Origin: Lithospermum erythrorhizon
Lineage: Eukaryota > Streptophyta > Magnoliopsida > Boraginales > Boraginaceae
NCBI GenBank assembly: GCA_019722365.1
Contig: JADFUC010001192.1
Span: 62,001-126,000, forward strand
Direction of reading: 5' to 3'
Length of the DNA stretch: 64,000 nt
This document shows positions 51,324 through 62,589 of this stretch, piece by piece. The translations under genes and the position numbers were made by a program. Below the pieces are notes generated by a model. It made no database searches and was not told the DNA's origin. It worked only from the letters and a program-made list of their open reading frames with translations. How positions within the stretch are numbered: position 1 is the stretch's first letter; every line of letters begins with the position of its first letter.

Positions 51324-51439
51324 CTTAGTTGGAGAGGAGTGGGATCTTTTGACCATGGATGGACTAATATTTATGGTTCCTACTAGCTATGGTACTTCTA
51401 AGCTTCTAGCTAATACACCAGCCATTCTATAAGCACACT

Positions 51440-51585
51440 CCAAACAGTAATTTGTGTATGCATAAAATTACTATTTTGGCCCCCTTATTTATAAATGTAG
51501 TGTTTGAGGAAATTTATTTAAGGATAAAATAGCTATTTAACAGTTTTTTAGTCCTACTCCTAATACACTTATCATTTCATACTAT
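51440..51585. mobile_element. MITE-like relic related to the 44704 element
   Basis: 'aattactattttggccccc' on the left and, in reverse complement, 'aatagctattttatcc' on the right face each other, with gtgtat-type words outside. The layout copies the MITE at 44704-44844, but the ends are poorly preserved and I find no target duplication. It lies about 210 bases upstream of the DUF688 start. Confidence 0.35.
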
Positions 51586-51795
51586 TGTTTATGAATACCA
51601 TATGTGTAGTGTAATTTAATGGATGATAAGTAATTGTTACTAGAGAAATGGGAACAAGCAAACATTATTAAATTTTCACTTGACACAATGATACTACTAA
51701 TATAGGATAGGATATCATACAATCAGTATATAGATACTGGTTATGTAGATTTTCAAAGATATATAAGAAACTTAAATAGTTCTTGTTTAACTTGG

Positions 51796-51881
51796 AATGC
51801 AAATTTCAAGAAATAGAGGGAAGAATTAGACTTTTGCGAATGCAAATTTCAAGAAATAGAGGAAAGAATTAGACTTTTGCG
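51796..51881. repeat. Two-copy 43-bp tandem repeat
   Basis: 'aatgcaaatttcaagaaata' plus 'gaggaaagaattagactttt' is present twice, at 51796 and 51839, with one base difference. It is recent by its similarity and non-coding. Confidence 0.85.
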
Positions 51882-51985
51882 ATTTGCAATTTGTAATTCA
51901 CATATCATATATGATCCACCTATAACACAACCATGCACACTACTATTTCATGAACAAAAGTAAAAGAATTGACATAAACAACTTA

Positions 51986-53132
51986 GGCTAATTCACATTT
52001 GTCCCTTATATTATCACGTAGCTTTTATGTAGCTTTTTAAAACTATCGGGCTCAAGCTGCGGGCCGTCACCGTCCTATACTATTCCGCTTCTACACAAAA
52101 ATCACTATTTCGCCCAACATTAAACTAGAAAGATGTAGGCACATTTTATACTCAAAAATAACCCTACATATTTTTCTTTAACACACCTATCAATTCTATC
52201 CCTCCCCAAACCTTAACTAACCCTACACATTTCTTATTTGACACATCCCACCCTACCTCCTACCCCCACCTCTCTATCTAAACTTTCACCAACCCCCAAC
52301 ATCACCAAATTGCATAAGAAATTGAAATTGTAGAAAAAAAATTTACAATTGCATAAGAAATTGAAATTGCAGAAAAAATCTTACAATTAAAGCTTCAACC
52401 ATCCAAAATCATAATTGCTATTATAAAGAGCTCCTCACCGGGAGGTGGGCAAGTGGGAGTGGGCTCAACTGTGAGGAAGCAAGGGCGCGATACAAATAAA
52501 GCTCTATTTCGGATTAGAGCGGTGGGCAAGGGGGTTAAGCGTATAAAATAGCGAATCTCAAAGGAGGGGAAGCAGGAAGCGGTCAAAGGTGGGGTCACAG
52601 AGAAGTGGGGCAAGCGGCGGTTAGTAGGACAGTGCAGTGGCCGTCAGAGAAGGAAGGTGGAGTGCGGTGGGGGGTCATGTAGGCGAGGCGAAGCACGTGT
52701 CAGGAGTGCGGTACGGGATCAAGGTAAGGGCAAAGCGGCGGTCATAGGAGAAGTGGTACGTTGCAGAAAGTAGCGGTACTTGTGGATCAAGTAGGTATGG
52801 AGGTGAGTCAAGGGGATAGATTGTGGACAAGTATTTGCAATAAAGTAGGTAAAGTGTAGTGAATGTGGATGTGCTCAAGATATTTTATTTTTATTATTAT
52901 TATTAATTAATATTTTTAAATTGAATAAAATAATTCATCTTTTATCTGCTATAAATATCTGCCTTGCTTCTTAATTACGTAAAATTGCCCCTTATACTTT
53001 GGGCTTAAATGGCTGGCGCAAAATACTATTTTCATGCATAAAACCGATAGCATAGTACCCGTAAAACCAACCTCAAACGAATCTGGAGAATTCAGAACTA
53101 CATAAAACTTAAGGACAAAATGCAAATTAGCC
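51986..53132. mobile_element. Mutator-type MITE, 1.15 kb
   Basis: The left end ggctaattcacatttgtccc and the reverse complement of the right end, ggctaatttgcattttgtcc, form the terminal repeat. Further in, 'cttttatgtag' and 'ttttatgtagttc' also pair. The flanking 9-mers aacaactta and aacaacata match at 8 of 9 bases, a slightly decayed target duplication. The interior is unusually GC-rich at 52430-52860, where short open frames are artefacts. It also has a 39-bp tandem repeat at 52308-52385. No transposase is present. Confidence 0.75.
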
Positions 53133-53810
53133 AACAACATACTATAACTACTACACATATATACCTAATTAAATTACCACAATTATAAGTTTGTAACACC
53201 ACTACTAACTCATTAAGAAACTAAACATATTTCTCTCCATTTCTAATGGGAATAATTGCCTAATTTTTTACTTTTTCATAATAATTGATTGTTTATAATT
53301 TCAATGTAACTTTTTTGCAATTCCAATGTAATTTTTTACAATCCAAATATTATTTTTTTCACAATCCCTTAATAAATCACTTTTATCTAAATAATTATTT
53401 ATTATAAACCTAGAGTGCTTTATGCCACTGTTTGGGGTAATTAAATGAAATAAAATCTTCAAAAAGTAGTATAAATATGGGCGGAAACCAAACTATCCAA
53501 CTATTAAAGATGATCAACCATCTATATAACATTATCGAGTTTTGAATACGGAGTAGCAATTTTTAATAATGATATTCTATTTATTTGTTATAATATATTT
53601 GACGATTATAATTGGAGTGTTATGAGCAATGAGTCATTTCGTGAGAAAGTCATTGCTTTTGTTATTTATTGCAACATGCCTATTTTACTATTTATAAGAG
53701 GGAAAAAATTAGTATATATATAGTCAAATCCAGCTGAGAATTATTTGTAGGTGTACTCTCAGTGTACACAGAAAAGAAGAAAGGAGGGAAGCTATTTTTA
53801 GATTAGATTA

Positions 53811-54796
53811 GGCTAAATTTCAGACAGACATCTTTAACTATATAAAATATTTTAAATAAATATCTAAACATTTCAACTTTTAAATAAATATCCCAGAAAT
53901 GATTTCACACTGAACTTCAAAAATATTTTTTTGGTACCGAATTTCACTATATCGTGTACATTTAAGGACAAAATAGACATTTTATATATACATTTTAATA
54001 ATTTTAAATAAACAAACACCTAATTGATTCAATATTTAATACATTAATCAATTTTAATTAATTAAATAAAAATAAAATAAAATATCATCTTCAACCTTAC
54101 ACCCTATACACCCATCCCGACCAACACCAATTATTTCCCTACCCCATACCCCTCTAACTAAAGGAAAGGATGCAGCACTCTTCATTTTGAATTTGTCTAT
54201 GATTTAGTAATGATGAATGAAGTTAGTACATGAGCTCATTTGTTTGGGAGATACTATCATATTCATTCTATACAATATCAGATCATGAACTGTTGATAAT
54301 AATGTTTAAGCAACAGTTTATTAATATCCAGTAATTCATTTCCATAGCTTGATCAAACTTGTTTTTAGTGATCTAATAACCTTCGAGTTCTCTAGCCTAT
54401 TAAACTTGTAAATGGAACAATTTAACTGATTCAGTTTCATTGCAATTCTATGTATATTCAACAACACTGAAAGGGGAAGAAGTGGTGCTGGTGAGTAACG
54501 CGGGCATGTAAATGTAAATAAGATTGTTTCATTTTTATTTTTATTTTAATTAGTTAAAATTGATTAATGTTAAATATTGACCCAATTAAGTATTTGTTAT
54601 TTAAAAATAACCTACAGTGTAATATATATAAAATAATTTATTATGCCCTTAAATTTACATGTTATAGTAGTTCAAATGCCAAAATACGTTGTAAGTTCTA
54701 CAAAAATCACCTCCACCTCGCTTTATTCAAAAGCTAAAATATCTAAATATTTATTTGAAATGTTTTCATAGTTTATGTGTTGTCTGAAATTTAGCC
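53811..54796. mobile_element. Mutator-type MITE, 986 bp
   Basis: Both ends read ggctaaatttcagaca in inverted orientation, and similarity continues inward through 'aaatatctaaacattt' and 'ttttaaataaata' for about 75 bases. A perfect 9-bp target duplication, ATTAGATTA, lies at 53802-53810 and 54797-54805. The interior is non-coding. This is the best preserved member of the GGCTAAAT-ended family here. Confidence 0.88.
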
Positions 54797-55680
54797 ATTA
54801 GATTATTATCATTTGGGACTTGGCTTTTAGAGCAAACGAATAGTATGCTTTAATGCACATTCATACATGTATGGTAGCACCTTCCATTGGCTTGACTTTA
54901 GAGTTATATGTCACTTTAATTATTCTCATATAGTATAAATTTAATTTGAAAGGTGCTAATTATTTCAATGCTTAATGTGATACTATGGAAAATGTAAATT
55001 AAATAAGAGTAATGGAAGCATTTTATAGTCAACAATAACATTGAGTATTAATTTTTTCTTTAAAGGGACAGGTTATGCAAACTTTAAATTTCTTATTCTT
55101 TTTTCTTTAAAGGGACGGAGTGTATTACTAGTATTTTATTTCTTGAAAAAGTAACGTTAGATAGGTTAGGAATTTCTACATGAAGAAGTACATGTGAGTG
55201 AATTGAATGACATATTGATTGATTTTGATAGTCATCATAACTATTGCATTTAGAGAAAATTGGGTCAAAATGAAATGTGAAGTGCGTGAAAAAATATAGT
55301 GCGTGGAAAGATAGTTTATATTTAAATTTAATAGTTGATTTTTTAATTTTGAACTCTAATAATTTTTAATGTGTTATACATTTGTTTGAAAAATAATATG
55401 TAGTATTTCTAAATATATTTTACTATTAACTTGATAATTTTGCTTGATTCAAATAAAAGTTAGATGACACAATTAAGACAAAAGTTTGTTAATCTTTGAT
55501 CATGAAATGCAACTTATAAATCTTTTTAGAGATGAAGGGAGTATTATGCAAAATAATTTACATCCATTAAGATTTCTTTTAAGAAATGAGACTTTCATTA
55601 TAAGGATTCAATTCTTAGTCCTCATCATTACGAATTATATTTGTGGTCACTAAGCTAATTCTAGTGGTCATTCATTATAA
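54797..55680. other. Intergenic, no gene seen
   Basis: AT-rich DNA. The stretch 55060-55130 holds two copies of 'ttttttctttaaaggga', the second continuing into cggagtgtatt, a Stowaway-like end in reverse. Confidence 0.4.
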
Positions 55681-56076
55681 GGTTTCTATGATTACCGACT
55701 CTGTGTTCAATGTCTTTCGTTCCAAGTTGAATGTGATGCTACCATAGTTCAATAACTTATGGGGAGTGTTAGAAGGCTCATACACAAGTAACACAACCAT
55801 GCAGTTGAAGATGCCAATGGTGATGCGGGTCATGTATGTTTGAATTTCGAAGACCCAAATTGGAATTCTGTTTTGAAGTGTAATGGTTGTGTTGTAGCTA
55901 AGTTTTGAATGTAATATAGATAGCTTAGGAGATCTTCTCAAGATCCTATTTGTTAGTGTTTTAGCTATTAGCTTCTTTCTTGTATAAATACTTCATACAT
56001 CATTGAATTAATCTACAAGATTCAAATCATATTTTGTGCTCTATATTTTATACTGTCAATTGCTGTATCGTGAACA
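55681..56076 (+). mobile_element. Copia 3' remnant: end of pol, polypurine tract and LTR
   Basis: The sequence before 55755 still reads FNVFRSKLNVMLP, like the end of Copia RNase H. A purine tract (ttatggggag, ending 55766) is followed at 55767 by TGTTAG, and a 310-base LTR runs to GTGAACA at 56076. Inside the LTR 'cttgtataaatacttcatac' is a TATA-type promoter, as in short Copia LTRs. The 5' part of the element is gone and no partner LTR is seen. Confidence 0.55.
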
Positions 56077-56619
56077 AAGATTTTATTATTTACATGACCT
56101 TAATAATAAAATTTCTTTGAGGAAATCCTTCATGATACAAAAGCAATATTTAATGTTTTACTAAAGTTTAATTATTAGTCTAGTTATCTCCTATGTATAA
56201 ACAGGCTTTGACTCATAGACCTGAGCCGGCCGAGCTCGATCTCGAAATGGATATGTGTCCCGATGTGGACCGACGAGGATTTGGTCTTTGACTTGAAATA
56301 TATCTCAATCAAAGCGCTATTGGATCAACCTTGATCTCGTGGTTGTTCGTACTCGACGTTGTCTCGTCTCTGGACCGACGCTGGCCGGATAGGACTCGAC
56401 CTCTCCGCTGGGATGTAATGCGCAGGCCAATTTAAGGAAATTCTGGACGCCTTCGATTACAGCTGGCTGGCCGACGCCTACCCTTCTTTGTTGATATGTC
56501 CTCGCGCGGACTGACGAACCTTATATTTCTCCGGATCTGTTCCTTCACAATGTGAGTCTCGCGCCTCTTTGTATCCGACTGACGTAGAAAGAGTGAGACT
56601 TCCAAAATACAAACCAACC

Positions 56620-56771
56620 GATCCCAACCAACCAAAATAACCGAAATTGGAGGGAACCGATTGAACTTAAATCCTATTTCGTTCGAAAATAAAAACCAAA
56701 AAATTTCGTCTGGCTTCGAACCGATCGGTTCGGGAACCTAATCAACTGATTGAATTTTTTAATTAAAAATT

Positions 56772-56849
<78 letters not shown>

Positions 56850-57060
56850 CCTAAATAAATCAAGAACCGAACCAAAATAACCAAAACTGAAATAACTAAA
56901 ATAACGACGAATGTAAAATAACCGAGAATCAACCGAACCGATCGAACCGATTTAATTGGAACCGACGGAATCAACTCGGTTTCGTTCTATCTCAATCCTA
57001 ACCACCAGTCGGTTCGTTCCAAAAATGCCCAAAACCGAACTGAATCCGAATTCGGGATGG
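56620..57060. repeat. aaccgaaccga-type motif cluster around a (TA)n core
   Basis: Words such as 'aaccgattgaac', 'gaaccgatcggttcggg' and 'accgaaccgatcgaaccga' crowd on both sides of an AT microsatellite (56776-56848, about 36 units). Such clusters mark many plant hAT-like MITEs. The ends are not resolved. Confidence 0.4.
56776..56848. repeat. (TA)n microsatellite
   Basis: About 36 uninterrupted TA units. Its length is likely to vary and may be inaccurate in an assembly. Confidence 0.95.
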
Positions 57061-60000
57061 TTCTAGAGCAGTGGGCTTCAAATAACTTGATCCTACTCTC
57101 TTTGATTGACTTGGGGTTGAGCGGCAACAAGCCTCACCGGGGTTTCGTAGGATGGGCCGCCTCTTTCTCCCCGGTATGTTCCTGTGCCTATTCGTGTAGG
57201 AGATGGGCTTCAAAGAATTTTGATTCTCTCATAGATTCGATATAAATGAGGACTTCAAAGAGCGTGTTTTCAGCAACTCTAATGGGATGACAATCCTTAT
57301 TCATTGAGCCCGGATCGCCCCGCCTTCCTTTGATACTTTTAGCGCCTATTTGATGATCAACAAAAGTCCCAAACCGCTCTTTTCCCTTTAAATCTTCAAG
57401 TTGAGATGCCCTGTGTCCCTACTCTCTTCTTCGAGCTTTTTGCAACTTTGTTTTAGCTTTTCTCCCAATTCAAACCCTACGACGCCTGAAATACGGGGTA
57501 TTTAGGCTTCGGCCTCGATTCTCATTTGGTTGGTTTGTTTCTGCGCTGATCATGATCTTGACGTCACTCCCTGCACGATCCTAATTCGTCGGATATTTCG
57601 TATTTACTTATTCTCCAAGCATCAGGAGTCAAGCGCCTCTTTTGAGGTTTTTAGGTCAAAAATGAATTTATTTATTGACCTCGATATTTTCTTGTTTTAT
57701 TAATTTAAGCCCTGTATCTATCGGAAACCCTATTCAAGGTTTAAAATTAAGTTTATTTAATGTAAAACCCTTATTTTAACCTAAATTAATGCCCTCAATC
57801 CCGAAACCCTATTATTTTCATCGTCAATTTAATCTAAAAAGTTTTGTTTAACCCTAATTAACACGCAGTAGTCGTATGATCGGTTGATCAATTTAATAAA
57901 TCCATAAATGGACTTGTTAATTAAAATTAATTAAAATTCTAATATCTACAATTGCAAACACATCAGTTCGTACAAGTTTAAGATGGAGAGGTGCAATACA
58001 CAATTGTCCTCATCATCAGAACCTATATTTGTTTATATTTCATTTAATAAACTAGATTGTATTTGATTTAACTGAAAAGGTTATACTCAAGTAAGCCAGC
58101 TTGCGTCATTCATACGAGTACTTTATTAGCCTCTTACTGGTTTTCAAACGACTAATTACAAAGATGAGTTAAATTTTTATAATTGGACTTTCTGCGTCTG
58201 ATGCATGTCGAACCCTACCACTAGATAACTCATATATTCACTTGAAAATACAAAAGCTCACCAAAAGTTGGAGATAGAACTCTCATCTTAAACCTAAGCA
58301 GCACAAACTTGGATTTGACAAATTAAATGGATTTGCAATAACACTGCATCTAATCTTAAGCAATTGAGTGGACAAAATGTCCCCAAACTCTCCTCATGGC
58401 ATACATAAGTAGAAGCCCCCACTTTCCATATCTTTAGTTTTGGCATTGATGAAAGAAGTAAAAGCTAGGTTGTTGGATGGTACCAAGGTTGTTAAACATA
58501 GTATTGCACTTAACAAGCTAGTATATGATTGCCATCAGGATCCCTTTGAACGGTAGGTAGCTTTTTAATTGTGATTGCACGTTTACTACTAGTCAGATTG
58601 TACAGGTTCTTAACCAAGGCAGCTGGTCATATACTGTATATTTGAATCCTTTTAGTACACCTTCAGTCCCAAAAAATTGTCCAATTATGAATTTTAATGG
58701 TTCTTTTTGGGGGAAAATAAATTAAATGCTACGGAGTAGTATTTTACTATTAATATTGTAATTTGATTATACTAGGATAAATTAGTCTAGTGGTCAATGA
58801 CATTACTAGCAATAACAAGACACAAATTCGATTTATTGCAATGACAAAAATCAAATTTGTAAGCATGAAAACAACATTTAAATCAAGGGGGGAGTATCTA
58901 CATACAACCCAAAATCGAACTAGACAACTTTTTGAGATAAAGGGGAGTATCTACATACAACCCAAGTACACTATTATTGCCACATCAAGAAACTATTATT
59001 GCAACATCAAGAAAGGACAATGTTATTTACACATTAACAAAAACTTATTTCCCACAATAGATTCTTATCACATTGTACTATGAAGATATACAATTGCACT
59101 TGATATTAAAGTTCTCTAGCGTAGCAATAACATTGACCGCAAGTAATGTTCTCTAAAAGAAAATATAGACAAACAAAAAAAAACATTGACACTGTATACT
59201 AATGGTTCACATATCTTCATATCTAAACTGCGCTATATGTTAGTGTTTTTTACAATCCATGTCAGCAATTTTTTTATAAAACAATTTTATACGAACTGCA
59301 CTAAATTTCTCATCAATCTAGTTATTAAATCATTTATTGCTTATTATATTAATTTTTGTAACCCATAATGCATATCTGTTCGTTACCATTAGTTTGTGTA
59401 TGCATTAAAAAACAAACGAAAAATGTAGTAATAGAATAAAATAATTTAAAAATCGTTTAAGCTTTACGGTTAAGAACCCCAACCCGCTGGATATAATTTA
59501 AAATCGCTTAAGCTTAACATTAAGAACCCTAACTCCATGGATATGCCAAATTGTTTCAAGTAAAAGAGATTAATTTAGTTTGTTTTGAATTATTATCATA
59601 AATTTATTGATTATATTAAATTAAGCTAGTCATATATATTTCAGACCACATTCATTCAACATAATCACTTAATCATTTAAATTAATCCAAAACAAACTAA
59701 GCCTAAAAAATACAAATCCAAACAATAAATATGAATTCAAGGCTGGTATAACCAACTCTCAAAGTGGCAAATATGTTTTTGGTAGGTACAGTGCAAAAAA
59801 CATCCCAATATAAGGACTTCCATCTCCATCCCCATTGTACTAAAATGGCTTTCTATTCCTGCCATGAAAGGCCTCTTGCTCAAATGAGTATTCCACAATT
59901 CGATGCGAGGAGAAAGAAGAGAATCGCGGATTCTTCGTGATTTTCTCTTTTCTACTACACTCTCGGGTTGAACCGTTGAGATACTCATTTAGGCAAGATG

Positions 60001-60323
60001 CTTTGCATGGGAGGTACTACACTTCAGAATGCATTAAATATCTAATGTTCATCAATTATTAATATTTTTCAAGCAGAAATATCTCATTTCTTGTGGAGTA
60101 TAAGAATAAATAATGGAAGATCATGGACACCAAACAATTATCAAACAGGGAGGGAACACAAGAGTAAGCATGTCACTTGAGTCTTTCATAGTCCAAGCGT
60201 TGGAACAATGATTTTAAAAATTGCTGTTAATTACAAACACTAACATATAGTGCAGTTCATATAAACTTCAAGTGTTAGTTTCCAGACCTTTTAGCACAGC
60301 ATGAATGTAATGGAAGCAAAGAT
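57061..60323. other. Intergenic, no supported gene
   Basis: The stretch 57061-57660 is GC-richer than its surroundings, with a 'gatataaatgaggac' TATA-like site at about 57238 and a CT-rich leader after it. It may be an LTR or a dead gene, but I recognise neither. From 57660 to 60323 the DNA is AT-rich with short local duplications (58888/58940 and 59450/59503). The final 300 bases are probably 3' UTR of the PPOX-like gene. Confidence 0.4.
58780..58850 (+). repeat. tRNA-derived SINE head, candidate
   Basis: 'ttagtctagtggtcaatgac' fits a polymerase III A box and 'aaattcgattta', about 37 bases on, a weakened B box. It resembles the candidate at 15345 ('tctagtggttgaa'). Confidence 0.35.
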
Positions 60324-62528
60324 CTATGGGTTGATTTTCTCCGAATTCCACAACGTCTCTCCATCAGAATTAATCGTGGAGGTAAAGATCAGTCTATCTG
60401 AGCTCTTCAAGTTCAAATAATCGACCTGTGATCAAGGAAAAATATGCAAAGAAATATAGAATTTATCCAAATATAAGTTCAAGTACGGAGTATTAGATAG
60501 TTGTTTGCACTTCACACTTAGGTCAATTCGGAAACAGCCTCTCTGTTATCACAGGTAGGCTGCTTACTATCCGACTCCTCTTACCCAGCTTAGGCGGGAG
60601 CCTCTTCGAAGGCACTGGGGCATGTTGTTGTATAAGTTCAAGTATTACAGACCAATTGTACCTGGTGAGGATCAATGACTAATAAGCAGAACTCGTCAAC
60701 CGGGCCAGCAGAGGGATCTATATGTGGATTAGTTGATGTTTCTTCTGCTACAGAAGGAATCCCAGGAGTAGGCCCCAAGTACTGCAATCTTGATCTCAGA
60801 GAACTAGCAAACCAGGTCTTCTCTCTTTGCTGCATCAAGGAACCAAAACAAATTGAAATCATTATTTATTATTCTGTTGATAGTCCATGTATCTGTCTGT
60901 GATTAGAAGATTAAAAAAAAGCTTCTAACTGAAATATTATCAGTTATTATTTCAGTGGATACTCTTGTGTGTCCTAATACAGGCACACACACACACAAAA
61001 AAAAGAGCTTGTAAACGAATAACTGAGTTCTATGTCAGTGGATACAAATGTGTCCTATTACAGCCACACACACCAAAAAAAAAAATGAAATAGGCTAATT
61101 TTATATTGAAGAATGTCTGAAACTTACGATTACATACACAAGGTCAATATTTCAAATATAATTATGAAATAATGGTGGTTGCTGAAGCAAATCACTGAGC
61201 TTACGAGACCTAGAAGTCAGTATAAATATCTGGGCAGGTATAAGTTGGTCTCCTTATTCCTAAGTTCAATTACTTAGTGCCAAGGCGGCAGGCCTTCAAA
61301 CCTGATTACCAGTTAATACTTATATTCCTTGCAAAAAACGTTTTCCACTAACAATTAGGATTTCCGTTAAAGTTGTTCTAAGAAACTTAAAGCTCTCTCG
61401 AAAGAGAACTCAATAATCATGAAACTAGGATATTGCAGATATTAATTTTGTCAAGGTATCATGCAAACATGTTATTGTTAAGAAGAAATGCATCTCATTG
61501 GGTTCATAAAGCATAAAGCTCGAAGATATCTTCTACATACCTGAAGCTTAAGAGGATCAGGATTTGATGCATCTATCGTATCAACGCTACCATTGATTCG
61601 AAATTGCTCCCACGAATCAGTAAAATACCAACACATCTGCTCCATAAGGTAAAAAAAAGATCAGAGGCACGCGCCCATTAAGAATCAAACTTCTAAACAA
61701 ATGCAATCAAAAGTTAGTCGGAACTCAGAATCGGTAGTCATGCAAATAACGAGGGGAATACCTCAGCATAAGGGCAATGCTTGAGATCTTCAACCTGCAT
61801 TGTTCTATTTATTCAGAATAATTTATGTAGCAAGTGCCCCTAATTACATTACACAGCAAACATTACTAAAAGGGGAAGATATTATTATGAACCGATAAAT
61901 AACTGAGGGCCATGGAAGATCGAACCTTTCGAGTTCGAGTATCAGTGTTTATCTGAATGTTATCACTATCATCTTGGAAACCTCTGCAAAATGGGGGAAC
62001 ATTTGATCTAGCAATTACAAATCAATACTACCTCCATCTCGGTAGTTCGATTCCAAACTAAAATTAACAAACTTCTCTTCCGAATCTTTTAATTCAAACA
62101 TATAATTTAATTTGAATCAAAATTAATATCAATTGATTTTTTTCCTTTTTTCAAAGTCTATACAACATAAACAAAAATATTTCGATGAATTCACATTACA
62201 ATTAAGTGTAGTAATGGACAATTTGTCATACTTATAAACTGGAACCGGTAAATTTTAAATTGATAAATATTTTCAATGGTCAAAATTAAACCCGACTAAT
62301 GTAAAAGTGATCAGTTTTTAAAATAAAAAAATAATGGCACTGTGCATCGATAGCTAGTGACAATTTATTTATAGATAAAATTAAGGTAGACCTGAAGACA
62401 ACAGTGCGATTAGAGGGTTTTCCATTTGATCCAATTGTAGCGAGTTGAAAATATGAGGAATGTTTGAGGTGCGAATTCGACTCTACGGCGTTCAGTAGAA
62501 GCTGTTTCCATGCTGCTGAGCTACCCAT
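60324..62528 (-). CDS. Pyridoxamine 5'-phosphate oxidase family protein (FMN-binding split barrel)
   Basis: Six exons join in phase: 62528-62392, 61983-61926, 61794-61762, 61636-61541, 60829-60662 and 60425-60324, giving 197 residues. The family relative At2g46580 has, from memory, 198. Key blocks are MGSSAAWKQLLLNAVESNS, HSSYFQLATIGSNGKPSNRT with VVFRGF (FMN-binding strand), INTDTRTRKVEDLKHCPYAE, MCWYFTDSWEQFRINGSV, REKTWFASSLRSRLQY and the tail TLWNSEKINP. This is the Alr4036-type branch, distinct from the bifunctional PDX3 enzyme of vitamin B6 salvage; its own substrate is uncertain. All introns have GT-AG ends. An upstream in-frame ATG at 62546 exists, but it lies about 30 bases from the probable TATA box, so I prefer 62528. 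Intron 4 carries an 85-base duplication and intron 5 a SINE-like repeat. Confidence 0.92.
60521..60634 (+). repeat. SINE-like repeat, copy 3 (in intron 5 of the PPOX-like gene)
   Basis: This is the best preserved copy: ggtcaattcggaaacagcct, then 'ctctgttatcacaggtaggc', 'tgcttactatccgactcctc', the hairpin 'cccagcttaggcgggagcct' and ggcactggggcatgttgttg. It is antisense to the host gene. Confidence 0.7.
60930..61090. repeat. Imperfect tandem duplication with (CA)n in a PPOX intron
   Basis: 'cagtggatactcttgtgtgt' with a following cacaca run is repeated as 'cagtggatacaaatgtgtcc' with its own cacaca and poly-A stretch, about 85 bases apart. It lies in intron 4 of the PPOX-like gene. Confidence 0.7.
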
Positions 62529-62572
62529 CAAATAAGAATAAGTCAATCATTTTGTGATAATGGTCCTTCCCT

Positions 62573-62583
62573 TTAATATATAG
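62573..62583 (-). promoter_or_regulatory. Candidate TATA box of the PPOX-like gene
   Basis: On the minus strand TATATATTAAA lies about 45-55 bases upstream of the ATG at 62528. The implied start of transcription would fall close to the alternative ATG at 62546, which favours the downstream start. Confidence 0.35.
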
Positions 62584-62589
62584 ATAATA

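Noticed and set aside
52395..52878. Minus-strand open frames inside the 51986 MITE
   Set aside because: GC-rich interior of a non-autonomous element; no transposase motif (no DDE or zinc-binding pattern) could be found.
59737..59988. 83-residue minus-strand open frame (MSISTVQPESVVEKRKSR...)
   Set aside because: The first half looks protein-like, but there is no family I recognise, no splice structure, and it lies just downstream of the PPOX-like gene on the same strand, probably in or near its 3' UTR.
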